A DNA stretch of 64,000 nt from CAVQSS01 sp963746605 (GCA_963746605.1 CAVVCH010000009.1:1-64000); one strand, 5' to 3'; counted from the stretch's first letter, positions 1-8,854 are shown. Translations and numbers: made by a program. Notes: a model not told the origin generated them from the sequence alone.

Positions 1-1
1 G

Positions 2-367
2 CAGATTCTCGAAATGGTGCGTCTGGAAGACCTGCCTGCGCGCGTCGGCGGATTCGAGGTCGTACTGGACTGGGCCGACGTTCTTTCTCTAGGGGAACAA
101 CAGCGGCTGGCCTTCGCCCGCCTGCTGATCAACCGACCCGGGTACGCCGTCCTGGACGAGGCCACCAGCGCCTTGGATGTCGCTGACGAGGCCAATCTTT
201 ACCACCGGTTGCAGCAACTGGGGATCAACTATATCAGTGTCGGCCATCGCAGCAGCATCGTGGATTTTCATGACCGGGTGTTGGAATTACAGGGACCAAA
301 CAAATGGCAGTTGCTGACCGTTCCGGAGTACCGGAATTCAATGGCGGCAAATAGACCTGCCGGTTGA
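2..367 (+). CDS. ABC transporter ATP-binding domain, C-terminal fragment (SbmA/YddA-like)
   Basis: This is the C-terminal end of an ABC transporter whose beginning lies upstream of the window; the frame is open to the left edge. Visible are a degenerate signature motif (LSLGEQQRLAFARLL), the Walker B segment (YAVLDEATSALD) and the switch histidine region (SVGHRSS). The 'DWADVLSLGEQQ' form of the signature is typical of the ABCD/SbmA-YddA class, in which six membrane helices and one ATPase domain lie on one chain that dimerises in the inner membrane. The substrate cannot be inferred. The family is fairly certain; the subfamily is inferred from motif style. Confidence 0.85.
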   Translation, partial: QILEMVRLEDLPARVGGFEVVLDWADVLSLGEQQRLAFARLLINRPGYAVLDEATSALDVADEANLYHRLQQLGINYISVGHRSSIVDFHDRVLELQGPNKWQLLTVPEYRNSMAANRPAG

Positions 368-517
368 TTACGATGTCGTTTTAGGACAAGACGTCGATAG
401 TGACGATCAGGCCGGTTAAAAGGTATCTTGAATGATCTTAAATGCACTGTCAAAGGTCATTCGGAAAGCAGATTACAAAGAATTTAAAACGTTTAACCGG
501 AAAGTAGTGACAAGAAT

Positions 518-1579
518 ATGATGGAATTGCGCGATCTTGGTTTCAACCAATGGTTTCAAGCACAGGCCAGTGACTTACGGCAAGAGGGTCACGGCATTGC
601 GCGCCTATCGGCGGTTGATCGTGGCTCATACCTCATCAGAAATGAACTCGGGGAAATTCCCGCTGAACTCGCCGGGAAGTTCTATTTCCAGATCGAATCC
701 CCGGTTGACCTGCCCTGTGTCGGCGATTGGGTGACCGTGCGCTATCACAGTGATGACACCGCAGCCATTATCCATGGATTGTTTCCGAGAAAGACGTTCT
801 TGCGCCGCAAGTCCGCCGGTGAAAAGGTGGATTTCCAGATGATTGCCGCCAACATAGATATCGCTTTCATTGTTCAATCGTGTCATTTTGACTTCAATGT
901 GCGTAGGATGGATCGGTACTTGGTAATGGCAGCCGACGGCGGTGTTGAGCCGATTGTTATTCTTACCAAGACGGACTTGATCACCGAGGATGAACTGGAA
1001 CAGGAGCTTGCGGCCATTAGATCAACCGGCATCACAGCCAGAGTACTGGCTCTCAGCAACATCACCGGCATCGGATTTGACGAATTTCAACAGGTGTTGG
1101 TCTCGGGACGAACCTATTGCCTGCTCGGGTCATCGGGGGTCGGCAAGACAACACTCATCAATCGCCTGATCGGGCAAGACGCTTTTGAGACAAAAGCCGT
1201 CAGTGGAACGGGAGAAGGCATGCATACCACTGCGCGTCGACAGCTCATCGTTCTTGATCAAGGCTCCATGTTAATCGATACCCCCGGAATGCGAGAACTC
1301 GGGCTTCTCGGTGCCAGTGAGGGGGTCAACCAAGGCTTTGAAGACGTTGCCCTGCTTTCCCTGAATTGCCGCTATGCCAATTGTGGCCACACCCAGGAAC
1401 CGGGCTGCGCCGTGCTGGCAGCAGTGACAAGCGGTAAGTTGAGTGAAGAACGCTATTCCAGCTTTATGAAGCTCAAGAAGGAGTCTGAATTCCACGAGAT
1501 GTCATACGTGGACAAACGGAAGAAGGACAGAGCATTCGGACGCTTCATCAAATCGGCCAAGGAGCAAATGAAGGATTGA
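518..1579 (+). CDS. rsgA: Ribosome small subunit-dependent GTPase RsgA
   Basis: Late 30S-subunit assembly GTPase of 353 residues. The GTPase motifs are in the circularly permuted order of the family: G4 (TKTD) comes first, then the P-loop (GSSGVGKTTLIN), then G3 (DTPGMRE). An N-terminal OB-fold region precedes them, and a C-terminal zinc knuckle with the Cys-x4-Cys-x-His-x5-Cys pattern (CRYANCGHTQEPGC) follows. The protein acts in the cytoplasm on 30S particles. It appears to be a single gene, separated by 150 bp from the ABC gene and 87 bp from the next gene. No strong ribosome binding site is visible; Met at 521 is an alternative start. Confidence 0.95.
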   Translation: MMELRDLGFNQWFQAQASDLRQEGHGIARLSAVDRGSYLIRNELGEIPAELAGKFYFQIESPVDLPCVGDWVTVRYHSDDTAAIIHGLFPRKTFLRRKSAGEKVDFQMIAANIDIAFIVQSCHFDFNVRRMDRYLVMAADGGVEPIVILTKTDLITEDELEQELAAIRSTGITARVLALSNITGIGFDEFQQVLVSGRTYCLLGSSGVGKTTLINRLIGQDAFETKAVSGTGEGMHTTARRQLIVLDQGSMLIDTPGMRELGLLGASEGVNQGFEDVALLSLNCRYANCGHTQEPGCAVLAAVTSGKLSEERYSSFMKLKKESEFHEMSYVDKRKKDRAFGRFIKSAKEQMKD

Positions 1580-1666
1580 AAGAGGAGCACCGAATAATCT
1601 CATGCAGGGGATGGGAAAAACGCGCCCGCTGAAGAGTATGTTAGCCACCTTATTGAGGTCCCATCC

Positions 1667-2278
1667 ATGCGAATCGTCTGTTCTGTATCATTAATTTCAC
1701 TGACAATGCTTGTGCTGTCCGGCTGCGCCAGCACTCATTTTCAAGTCACTGGCCAAGTTTCCCAGCATCCCCTGTGCCAGTTACCCGGCGAACAGGCTTC
1801 GGCACTTGTCTTTTGGGGTCCGAAGTGGCGCCCCGATCAGAAGGAGGTCTTGCGCCGCGAGGCCGCTGCACAGCGCGGGATTGAGCAGTTCTTTTCTACG
1901 TCTGAGTGCTTCGCCAAGATCAAGGTCATTCGCAAGGTCGGCGACCAAGAATCCATCGAACTTCCGCCGGCAGAGGTCCCTGGGCTCGCCGCCACATATG
2001 CGAGCGACTCCAGTTACGTTCTCTTCATCACTGTCCGCGAACTCGGCCCGATAGTGAAGCTCTTCTCCTCCCTCGCCCTGGTTGAGGGGGGAACCGATGT
2101 CGTCCTCGAGATTCGAGCCGTCTCTCCTTCCACCGGGCAAATCACCGCCGACTTCACCGCTCACTGGCAGAACGGAGGCCCATGGGTTATCAAGGGTGTC
2201 TCCACATTGGAGCAAGACATGGCCTCCGCGCTTCACGAAGCGCTCAAACCATCCCCCAAACCTTCGGACTGGAAATGA
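1667..2278 (+). CDS. Putative lipoprotein of unknown function
   Basis: A 203-residue protein with an N-terminal lipoprotein signal: a charged start, a hydrophobic stretch and the lipobox LSGC, predicting lipidation at Cys20. I do not recognise the family. The mature part contains the segment GPIVKLFSSLALVEGG and ends in an amphipathic region. Its last 78 or so codons occur again, about 94 % identical at the DNA level, at 6470-6702 as a fragment without a signal peptide. It is probably attached to a membrane in the envelope. Confidence 0.75.
   Translation: MRIVCSVSLISLTMLVLSGCASTHFQVTGQVSQHPLCQLPGEQASALVFWGPKWRPDQKEVLRREAAAQRGIEQFFSTSECFAKIKVIRKVGDQESIELPPAEVPGLAATYASDSSYVLFITVRELGPIVKLFSSLALVEGGTDVVLEIRAVSPSTGQITADFTAHWQNGGPWVIKGVSTLEQDMASALHEALKPSPKPSDWK
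2033..2265 (+). repeat. Direct repeat, copy 1 (3' part of lipoprotein gene)
   Basis: This 233-bp segment is the 3' part of the lipoprotein gene. It matches 6470-6702 in the same orientation at an offset of 4437 bp, with about 14 substitutions and no gaps that I can see. The copies bracket the K+ channel-like gene and the hybrid kinase. Confidence 0.85.
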
Positions 2279-2327
2279 GGGTCGGGCTAAGGGAACCAGT
2301 TGATATGATGGGGATTGTTGCCAATCT

Positions 2328-2370
2328 TGCCCCCTAAAAGGGGCTATATCGAGTTTTTTAGGGGCAAAGT
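2328..2370. repeat. Imperfect inverted repeat downstream of the lipoprotein gene
   Basis: Arms of the type CTTGCCCCCTAAAA and TTTTTTAGGGGCAAAG flank a roughly 15-base loop. It could form a stem ending in a T-rich right arm, so it may terminate the upstream gene, or it may be a remnant repeat. There is no further evidence for either. Confidence 0.4.
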
Positions 2371-2388
2371 GTCCCTTGGCAGAGGGTG

Positions 2389-2589
2389 ATCAATTATTAC
2401 GGCGGGCTTTCGACCTACAAAGTCGGCAGCGGGGAACTGCAACGGGTTTTATTGGAGGAGGAAGGCATTCCCTTCAGGGCGGATGGGACGATTGATCTGA
2501 ACCGATAGCAATGGCGGCCGGACCTGGGGATAATTAAAAAACTGGGGCTGCCGGAGGAGATCGCTTTCCAAATTAATGAGTCGGTATGA
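2389..2589 (+). pseudogene. Remnant of a protein-coding gene with internal stop
   Basis: Read from 2389, this stretch gives about 66 codons that look protein-like (for example VLLEEEGIPFRADGTIDLNR and GIIKKLGLPEEIAFQINESV), interrupted by one in-frame TAG and closed by TGA at 2587. No start codon or ribosome binding site lies in front, and a TAG sits just upstream. I cannot name the family. It is most simply the C-terminal relic of a lost gene. It fills most of the 447-bp gap between the lipoprotein and the K+ channel-like gene. Confidence 0.4.
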
Positions 2590-2689
2590 CGGGGCCTTCC
2601 ATCTTCAACCATGATTCCAGATAACACTTCTCAAAACAAAAGCCCGCTCTGGACCAGTAATTCGTTTTGGGGCAGCCCTCCCTCGTCGA

Positions 2690-2718
2690 GCCAAAAAGGC
2701 GGTTTATTGCCTTTTGGC
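2690..2718 (-). terminator. Hairpin just past the K+ channel-like gene
   Basis: The arms GCCAAAAAGGC and GCCTTTTGGC, with an 8-base loop, lie 8 bp beyond the stop codon of the minus-strand gene. The right arm on that strand is T-rich, as in an intrinsic terminator, but no separate T-tract follows. Confidence 0.45.
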
Positions 2719-2725
2719 GAGACCA

Positions 2726-3916
2726 TCAAAAATGTTCCCTCCTGGCTCTCTTAGGGATCCCCTTCCCCGCAGCCGGCCGGTCCCACATGGTCACTTGCCA
2801 GTTATCCGGTCCCTTTTCCCCGGCGACCCAAAGGGGCAGCTCGATCTGGAAGTAGGCGGCCAGGGCATGGACATACGGCTCGTATAGTTGGCGCAGCTCC
2901 GCCAGTTTATTCCCGACGGCCCTTCCTTCGGGGAGCTGCCAGCCGCTGTCCGCCAGCAGTACGCGCAGTTCCGCCAGCTTCTCCGGCGGAAGCCGCTCCG
3001 GTTCGGGCTTTCTGGGTTTCGTTCTGAAAATCAGAGAGAGGTCGACTACGGCGTGCCGGGCCATGGCGAAGGTGAGTTCCGCCTGGCGCCGGTAGGGTCC
3101 CTCCAGACCGGCCAGGATCAGGCTGCTGGTGTCGAGGATCACCGTCAGCGCCGCCAGCCACGACTGGTTGTCATGCTGAGAGCGGAAATAGGCGATGATC
3201 GGATAGGAAAGGTGCCCTTCCAGCAATTCCGCCGACCATCGCTCCCATTCGTAAAGGAGCTGCCGCAGCGCTTCCGCCCCCCGCTCCCGGCCGTGCCGGC
3301 AAAGCATTTCCGAGGTGGTGGGAGGAGAGCCAGCCCGCGCGTCCAGCAGAGAGATGCTCACCTCCCGCCGGGCAAAAGACTGGTTGAGGGCGGGCAGATA
3401 ACTGATCACCAGGGCGAGAAAGCCGAAGCCCATACCCGATTCAATCATCACCAGCAGCCGCGCCGGATTGTTCCGGGGGACCACATCGCCCAGTCCCAGG
3501 GTGAAGAAGGTGGTGCCGCTCAGGTAGAGGTCGATGATGAATCCCGCGCTTCCGTCCCGGGTCAACAGGGCGGAGCCGCCAGACCAGTGGAGGAGGGCGA
3601 AGCCCGTGATGAGTCCCCCCACCCAGATGCTCATGAGCAGGAGGAGGGAAAGGGGGCCAAAGAAGCTTAATAAGGTTTCTTGCCAACCCGGGGGGGCGGA
3701 GGAACGGACTATCTTCGCCCAGGGAAGCCAGGACCACCGGTAGAAGAAATAAGTAAACCGGAACCGCCGCGTTACCCGGCGCGGGAGAACGACGGTCTCG
3801 AAACCTTCCCATAAAACCAACAGAATTAAGATCGTTCCGGAAATTGCCGCGACGACAACCACAACCGCCCTCCCAAGGGACCCCACTTGACCCTGGAACC
3901 CTCCGATCAGAGTCAC
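2726..3916 (-). CDS. Potassium channel-like membrane protein (ion_trans_2 type)
   Basis: A 396-residue integral membrane protein. Hydrophobic segments lie near residues 15-37, 82-110 and 150-175. Between the last two is a pore loop whose filter reads TLGLGD (residues 139-144), a variant of the potassium-channel TVGYGD/TVGFGD signature. About 220 cytosolic residues follow, rich in charged residues and without a recognisable RCK domain. The arrangement fits a two-helix K+ channel in the inner membrane, but the Leu in place of Tyr or Phe makes selectivity uncertain. It is transcribed alone, divergently from the sensor kinase. Confidence 0.75.
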   Translation of the reverse strand: MTLIGGFQGQVGSLGRAVVVVVAAISGTILILLVLWEGFETVVLPRRVTRRFRFTYFFYRWSWLPWAKIVRSSAPPGWQETLLSFFGPLSLLLLMSIWVGGLITGFALLHWSGGSALLTRDGSAGFIIDLYLSGTTFFTLGLGDVVPRNNPARLLVMIESGMGFGFLALVISYLPALNQSFARREVSISLLDARAGSPPTTSEMLCRHGRERGAEALRQLLYEWERWSAELLEGHLSYPIIAYFRSQHDNQSWLAALTVILDTSSLILAGLEGPYRRQAELTFAMARHAVVDLSLIFRTKPRKPEPERLPPEKLAELRVLLADSGWQLPEGRAVGNKLAELRQLYEPYVHALAAYFQIELPLWVAGEKGPDNWQVTMWDRPAAGKGIPKRARREHF

Positions 3917-4120
3917 GAAAAATTCATCAGGCCATCGATCGTCCGCTATCCTTCTTAGACCCAGCGTCCATCACTGGATGGTTTTTCGCTTGGAATTTTC
4001 AGCTTACCCGAGGCAGGGGAAAAAGTAAATAACCCGAAGTTGAATTCCTTTGCCTATCTGTTATAATCAGTAAGTTTCTGAGAAGACTGTTTTTACCACA
4101 ATGATATCAAGTGAGGATCC

Positions 4121-6097
4121 ATGGGAGCTCCCCCTGAGCAATTAGGAAGAAACTCCGCAGCCCGTGATCATCCGCAGCATTATGCGGAACAGGTCAGGCT
4201 TCTTTACGGGAACGCGCTGGTGGGGCTCATTGGAACGTTGATCAATTCAACGATCCTGGTCTTCATTCTGCGAAGCGTAGTTCCGCATCGGATCCTGATT
4301 GTCTGGTTTGCCTGTATTCAATTGATTTCGCTAGCACGGCTTGTGCAAGTCACCCGGTTTAAGCGTGTCCCGGCGGAGTCATCCGAGGTCGGCCGCTGGG
4401 GAACATGGTTTGTAATCGGAATGGCTCTTTCCGGTATTGTCTGGGGTTCCGCAGGCATCTTTCTCTTCCCCGTCGAATCGATTATTCATCAGGCGTTTCT
4501 TGCCTTTGTGCTGGGCGGCATGGCGATCGGGGCCGCCGGGGCATTCTCGGTCGTCATGCCTGCATTCGTGGCGTATGCGCTGCCTTCCCTGACTCCCTTA
4601 ATCGTACGGTTTCTGGCTGTCGGAGATGAAATCCATCTGGCTATGGGCGGAATGGTCCTGCTTTTTGCGGTTCTGATAACCGGTATTGCTTTGCGCATCA
4701 ACAGAGTGACAATGGCGTCGTTGCTCCTCCGCTTTGAAAAAAACAGCCTCGTAGCCGATCTGTCTTCAGCCATGAATGATCTGGAAAAGCTGAATCGAGA
4801 ACTCTCGACGGATATTGTGGCGCGTAGAAAGGTAGAAGAGGAACTGAAGCTATACAAAGAGCACCTTGAGGAAATGGTGGACAAGCGGACTGGGCAACTG
4901 ATAGCGGCGAATACCCAACTCCAGCAGGAGATTGCGGAGCGCAGGAAGTTCCAGGACCTGCTTATTCAGGGCAAAAAAGAGTGGGAAGAGACCTTCGATG
5001 CGATCAATGACGCGATAACGATCCACGACAAAGATTTTAACGTCATTCGGGCAAATAAAGCGGCCGAGAGAATACTGGGATTACAATATCTTAAGATTCT
5101 GGGACAGAAGTGTTACCGCTTGTACCACGATTCCGCTTCCCGTCCCGAGGATTGTGCCAGTTGCAAGGTTTTGAAGACAGGGGAACCCTCCTCCGTCGAG
5201 GAGTTTGAACCACATTTAAATAAATTTATCGAGATGAAAGCCTACCCCATCTTTGATGGGGACAATCAAATCATTAAGTTGGTGCATGTTATCAGGGACA
5301 TCACCGAGCAGAAACGTATGGAAGCGGAGATCTTGAGAGCACAGAAACTCGAATCAGTCGGAATTCTCGCAGGAGGGATCGCCCATGATTTCAATAACCT
5401 CCTTCAGGTCATCATGGGAAATATCTCCCTGGCTAAAATGCTGACGAATCCGAAGGACGAAATAGTACGTCTGCTGCAAGCGTCGGAGAAAGCGTCTGAA
5501 CAAGCCAAGGAATTGAGCTACCGGCTTCTTACCTTCAGCAAGGGGGGAGCCCCGGTCAGAGGCATCATTTCGATAGCGGACCTTCTCGACGAATCGGTCA
5601 GTCTGACTCTGAGCGGATCGAATGTCTCCTGTGATTTGAGTTTCCCGGAGTCTCTCGATGCTGTTGAGGTGGATGAGGGACAGATGAAGCAGGTCTTCAA
5701 TAATCTCCTCATCAACGCCAAGGAAGCGATGCCCGAGGGAGGGGCCATTGAGATCAGCGCATCGAATGTCAGGTTAACCGGAACCGACAATCTCCCCCTG
5801 AAAGAGGGGCGGTACGTGAAGATATCGGTAGCGGACCATGGGACCGGCATTTCGGACGAGAATCTCCCGAAGATCTTCGACCCCTATTTCTCCACAAAGG
5901 ACAGGGGAAGCCAGAAGGGCATGGGGCTGGGACTCGCAATCTGTCATTCGATCATCACCCGGCATGAAGGACACATAGCAGTCGAATCTGCTGTGGGAGT
6001 CGGGTACGGTTTTTCATGTCTATCTTCCAGCCTTGGCGGAGCGCATCCCGGAGGGAAAAACAGAAACGGGAAAAGGTGGCGTGCTGTTCATGGATGA
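4121..6097 (+). CDS. Hybrid sensor histidine kinase, kinase part (frameshift near 6005)
   Basis: The membrane sensor kinase has about six hydrophobic segments (residues 25-195), a coiled-coil linker (200-275), a PAS domain (about 285-395) and a HisKA H-box GGIAHDFNN with the phospho-accepting His422. An HATPase domain follows with N-box NLLINAKEA, DHGTGI and GMGLGLAI. The PAS domain carries a C-x-x-C (CASC), as in redox- or metal-responsive PAS groups; that role is inferred. After 'GVG' near 6004 the frame leaves the family pattern. Removing one base at about 6005 restores TVFHVYLP and runs straight into the receiver domain at 6033-6446, so the true product is probably one hybrid kinase of about 775 residues. 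The last 31 residues of this frame are an artefact. Confidence 0.88.
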   Translation: MGAPPEQLGRNSAARDHPQHYAEQVRLLYGNALVGLIGTLINSTILVFILRSVVPHRILIVWFACIQLISLARLVQVTRFKRVPAESSEVGRWGTWFVIGMALSGIVWGSAGIFLFPVESIIHQAFLAFVLGGMAIGAAGAFSVVMPAFVAYALPSLTPLIVRFLAVGDEIHLAMGGMVLLFAVLITGIALRINRVTMASLLLRFEKNSLVADLSSAMNDLEKLNRELSTDIVARRKVEEELKLYKEHLEEMVDKRTGQLIAANTQLQQEIAERRKFQDLLIQGKKEWEETFDAINDAITIHDKDFNVIRANKAAERILGLQYLKILGQKCYRLYHDSASRPEDCASCKVLKTGEPSSVEEFEPHLNKFIEMKAYPIFDGDNQIIKLVHVIRDITEQKRMEAEILRAQKLESVGILAGGIAHDFNNLLQVIMGNISLAKMLTNPKDEIVRLLQASEKASEQAKELSYRLLTFSKGGAPVRGIISIADLLDESVSLTLSGSNVSCDLSFPESLDAVEVDEGQMKQVFNNLLINAKEAMPEGGAIEISASNVRLTGTDNLPLKEGRYVKISVADHGTGISDENLPKIFDPYFSTKDRGSQKGMGLGLAICHSIITRHEGHIAVESAVGVGYGFSCLSSSLGGAHPGGKNRNGKRWRAVHG

Positions 6098-6446
6098 TGA
6101 GGAAAGGGTTAGAAGAATTGCCGGTGCGATGTTACGACAATTGGGATACGATTTTGAGCTTGCGAGCAATGGGGAAGAAGCCATTGAGGCATACTGGAGA
6201 GCGAAAGAATCGGGAAAGACCTTTGCTGCGGTCATTCTCGACCTGACTGTGCGGAAGGGAATGGGAGGAGAGAAGACGCTCAGGAAACTTCGTGAGTTAG
6301 ACCCGGCGGTAAAAGCGGTCATATCGAGCGGATATGCTGATGACCCGATCATGAAGGAGTTTAGGGCATACGGATTCATCGGTGCCATAGCAAAACCATA
6401 TACCATCGAGAAATTTAAAGAACTGCTGCGCATATATGAGACATAA
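6033..6446 (+). CDS. Receiver domain of the hybrid histidine kinase (second half after frameshift)
   Basis: A CheY-like receiver domain with acidic residues MDDEE, phospho-acceptor aspartate in VILDLTVRKGMGG, switch Ser in VISSGY and conserved lysine in AKPYT. The frame is open upstream back to 6006, where it continues the kinase's HATPase domain if one base is removed near 6005. It is therefore probably the C-terminal domain of the same protein rather than a separate regulator, and it has no output domain. The apparent ATG at 6033 has no ribosome binding site. Confidence 0.85.
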   Translation: MAERIPEGKTETGKGGVLFMDDEERVRRIAGAMLRQLGYDFELASNGEEAIEAYWRAKESGKTFAAVILDLTVRKGMGGEKTLRKLRELDPAVKAVISSGYADDPIMKEFRAYGFIGAIAKPYTIEKFKELLRIYET

Positions 6447-6469
6447 TCAAGTAATATTTATTGCCGACC

Positions 6470-6702
6470 GTCCGCGAATTCGGCCCGATAGTGAAGCTCT
6501 TCTCCTCCCTCGCCCTTGTTGAGGGTGGAATCGATGTCGTCCTCGAGATTCGCGCCGGCTCCCCTTCCACCGGGCAAATCACCGCCGACTTCACCGCCCA
6601 CTGGCAGAACGGAGGCCCATGGGTTATCAAGGGTGTCTCCACATTGGAGCAGGACATGGCCTCAGCACTTCAGGAGGCGCTCAAACCATCCCGCAAACCA
6701 TT
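6470..6702 (+). pseudogene. Truncated second copy of the lipoprotein gene
   Basis: This is about 94 % identical to 2033-2265. It encodes the last 78 residues of the lipoprotein with five substitutions but has no signal peptide, no lipobox and no ribosome binding site. The frame runs on past the homologous end into unrelated sequence until 6937. It begins 24 bp after the receiver stop codon. Most likely it is a dead fragment left by a segmental duplication or by insertion of the channel and kinase block. Confidence 0.8.
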
Positions 6703-6769
6703 GGAAGTTCCGAAATTACAACAACTAAGAACCCGTCAGGAAATAAGCTGTGTAATACCGCTGATATCT

Positions 6770-6836
6770 CCGTTCATGCTGAGCCTGTCGAAGCATGGCC
6801 GTATCGTTCACCCTTCGACAAGCTCAGGGCGAACGG
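6770..6836. repeat. REP-like inverted repeat (CTGAGC-TGTCGAAG type)
   Basis: Two arms, CCGTTCATGCTGAGCCTGTC with GAAG at 6770-6793 and its near-complement CTTCGACAAGCTCAGGGCG at 6813-6836, are separated by about 20 bp. Palindromes with this core (TTCGACAAGCTCAGG) are common dispersed intergenic repeats in many bacterial genomes. It lies between the truncated lipoprotein copy and the next gene. Confidence 0.7.
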
Positions 6837-6917
6837 TTGCAGGGCCGCTTTGTCAAGGTTATTTGTTTACAGATCCTTACCCGTTAGAATTCAGGAGAAA
6901 ATATTGGGAATACTACC

Positions 6918-7364
6918 ATGACTCAAACTTTCGCTGAAATCCTGCTTCTGGTCCCCACAGCCCTCTGTGCCGGGTTCGTGATATTTGTTGCCGGGGTAAT
7001 CCAGAGGGTTATGAATGATTTGGACGAAGCCGCGTTCAAACGTTTCTTGACCCTATTGAAAACACGCGCCTTGAGGTCACCCTATGCCATCGTAGTATCC
7101 AGCATTACCTTTGTCGGTATGGTGCCCTATTTTATTTACTATGGTTTCAGAAACAGGTGGTTCACGGCCGGGCTGGTCCTCTGGGTGATTGCCTCGATAG
7201 TCTCCAAGGCCACCGTTCTCCCGATCTACGCCAGAGTCGAGGCCCTGGAAAGCATTGCGGTGGCTGCGCTACACGAGGAGCGCCGGAAGCTGCAAATCGC
7301 CAATATAGTGCGCGCCACGCTCAGCCTGGCCTCCGTCGTTCTCCTGGTGATCGGTTTTGTTTGA
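6918..7364 (+). CDS. Small integral membrane protein, DUF1772-like
   Basis: A 148-residue protein with four predicted membrane helices (about residues 5-28, 58-78, 84-105 and 127-147). A conserved-looking start (AEILLLVPTALCAGFVIF) and a charged loop lie in the middle. Size and topology resemble the DUF1772 group, but I cannot assign it firmly and no function is known to me. It has its own position downstream of the REP-like element, and nothing links it to neighbours. Confidence 0.65.
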   Translation: MTQTFAEILLLVPTALCAGFVIFVAGVIQRVMNDLDEAAFKRFLTLLKTRALRSPYAIVVSSITFVGMVPYFIYYGFRNRWFTAGLVLWVIASIVSKATVLPIYARVEALESIAVAALHEERRKLQIANIVRATLSLASVVLLVIGFV

Positions 7365-7477
7365 AAGTTTCTGTGCATGGGGTCGGGCCAGACGAAATAT
7401 TTGATTTGGCAAAAAATGCTGCCAACTCAGCATTTTAAAATTGACCTATAACGAGTCTTTAAGTGGCGAAAAGGTAG

Positions 7478-8200
7478 CTATTCAAAAAAAGGATGTTGTG
7501 AGGGGGTCCGGCTCCGAGAGTTCGGAAAATCTCGGCCGCCCAGGTAGCGGAGTCCTATGGGAATCAGACCCGCCGCCAAGAAGATGGAGGCTGTCACTCC
7601 GATGATTTCAAAACCATCCGGCATGGCTGTGAGTAGGGCGCCGATGAGTAGGGGTACGGTCTGCCAAAGAGAGAAGGCGCGTGTCTTGATCAGACCGATG
7701 GCCTGAATCGTAAAGCCCAAGGGCAGGAGAAGGATCCCCCACATCACGAAGAGCCAGCCCTTTTTGGCCATCATGGCCTCAATGCCGGGGAGCAACGCGG
7801 CAAACTCGTATTCCGGTAGCGTGTCAAAGGCACTTAAGGTGAGACAGAGGGCGCCCTTGTCGGCGGCGAGAACGACGGCCCCAAGAACGGCCAGAGTACC
7901 TCCGATGAGCCCGGCCCAAGAGGCCTGACTGCATTCAAGTAGTCCCTTGAATTGAAAAGCAACAATGATGAGCATAGGAACGCTGAATAGCATGAGGGAA
8001 TGGCCGAGGTGCAGAGCGCCGTTGTGGTGAACCCTGGCCACCAGTTCGTGTCCATCGGCAATCAGGTGAGGATGGAACAAACCGGGATGAGCGGCAAAGG
8101 CATAAATGAAGATGAGGGGAAAGAGAATGAATGCCAAACCGATGCCAATCCTTTGAACCGCTTCGAGCGGGGAAGGTTGGGAGCGGACTTCTGCGGACAT
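7478..8200 (-). CDS. Six-helix integral membrane protein of unknown function
   Basis: A 240-residue protein with about six hydrophobic segments. A histidine-rich stretch between helices 1 and 2 (HPGLFHPHLIADGHELVARVHH) might bind metal; that is inference. The start follows a strong ribosome binding site (AAGGAGG) at ideal spacing. It is the third gene of an apparent marR-methyltransferase-membrane protein operon, 36 bp after the methyltransferase. I do not recognise the family. Confidence 0.7.
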   Translation of the reverse strand: MSAEVRSQPSPLEAVQRIGIGLAFILFPLIFIYAFAAHPGLFHPHLIADGHELVARVHHNGALHLGHSLMLFSVPMLIIVAFQFKGLLECSQASWAGLIGGTLAVLGAVVLAADKGALCLTLSAFDTLPEYEFAALLPGIEAMMAKKGWLFVMWGILLLPLGFTIQAIGLIKTRAFSLWQTVPLLIGALLTAMPDGFEIIGVTASIFLAAGLIPIGLRYLGGRDFPNSRSRTPSQHPFFE

Positions 8201-8236
8201 GGGTACCTCCTTGGTTGGTTGAATGCTTGAGGTCTG

Positions 8237-8803
8237 CTACGCCTCTTTTTTGAGAGGACGCCATTTCATGTAACGCCTCTTTTCCTCGACGATCTCCCAC
8301 CTACCCGAATCGATAATCTTCGATCGGGCCTCGTCTCTGCTTTGATGACCGTTGTCTATAAAAAGAAATCCACTTCTTTTCGATATCCTGTTCAAGTCCC
8401 GCATCAGACCCCTGGAATCGCTCACCATATGAAACATGTCCAACGCGTAGATGACATCGGCTGTCTCATCGGCCAGGGAACATTTGTTCCGGTCTGTTAC
8501 TACCGCGGTCACATTGGTCAGCCGTTCCTTAATGGCCCGTTTCGTCACTGCCTTGATGGCGAGTTCGTGGATATCGAGAGCGAATACCCGTCCCTGTGGT
8601 CCCGCCAATTCGGACGCACGCTTGATGTATGATCCCGGACCGCAGCCATAGTCGACAACGGTCTGTCCCGGCTCGATATTGAACTCGTCCAAGAGGGAGG
8701 ATACCGACACGAATCTGTCCCTGACATCGAACAGCACCTTCATCATCCGAAAAGCAAAACCAGGCATTCTGTCCACCCCCTTGCCGCTGATTGTCAATCT
8801 CAT
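8237..8803 (-). CDS. Class I SAM-dependent methyltransferase
   Basis: A cytosolic 188-residue protein with a Rossmann-type SAM site: motif I VVDYGCGPGSY, acidic residue ending strand 2 in FALDIHE, and a later ADVIYALDMFHMV segment. The fold is of the UbiE/Methyltransf_11 kind; the substrate is unknown. The start follows GGAGG. The gene lies between marR and a membrane protein on the same strand, which suggests joint control by the MarR regulator and a role in modifying or clearing a small hydrophobic compound. That role is inferred. Confidence 0.85.
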   Translation of the reverse strand: MRLTISGKGVDRMPGFAFRMMKVLFDVRDRFVSVSSLLDEFNIEPGQTVVDYGCGPGSYIKRASELAGPQGRVFALDIHELAIKAVTKRAIKERLTNVTAVVTDRNKCSLADETADVIYALDMFHMVSDSRGLMRDLNRISKRSGFLFIDNGHQSRDEARSKIIDSGRWEIVEEKRRYMKWRPLKKEA

Positions 8804-8819
8804 GAGAGCCTCCTATCTA

Positions 8820-8840
8820 AGTGTTTATTTACTATACACT
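8820..8840 (-). promoter_or_regulatory. Probable operator palindrome between marR and the methyltransferase
   Basis: A 21-bp imperfect palindrome with outer arms AGTGT and ACACT and inner TTA/TA halves lies 17 bp upstream of the methyltransferase start codon. Length and symmetry suit a MarR-type dimer. A second, different dyad (TAATA...TATTA) lies at 9323-9338, upstream of marR. Confidence 0.45.
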
Positions 8841-8854
8841 TTGCTGAAAAAAAA

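Noticed and set aside
2389..2589. In-frame TAG as a possible pyrrolysine codon
   Set aside because: No methylamine methyltransferase features and no start codon; a decaying remnant is simpler.
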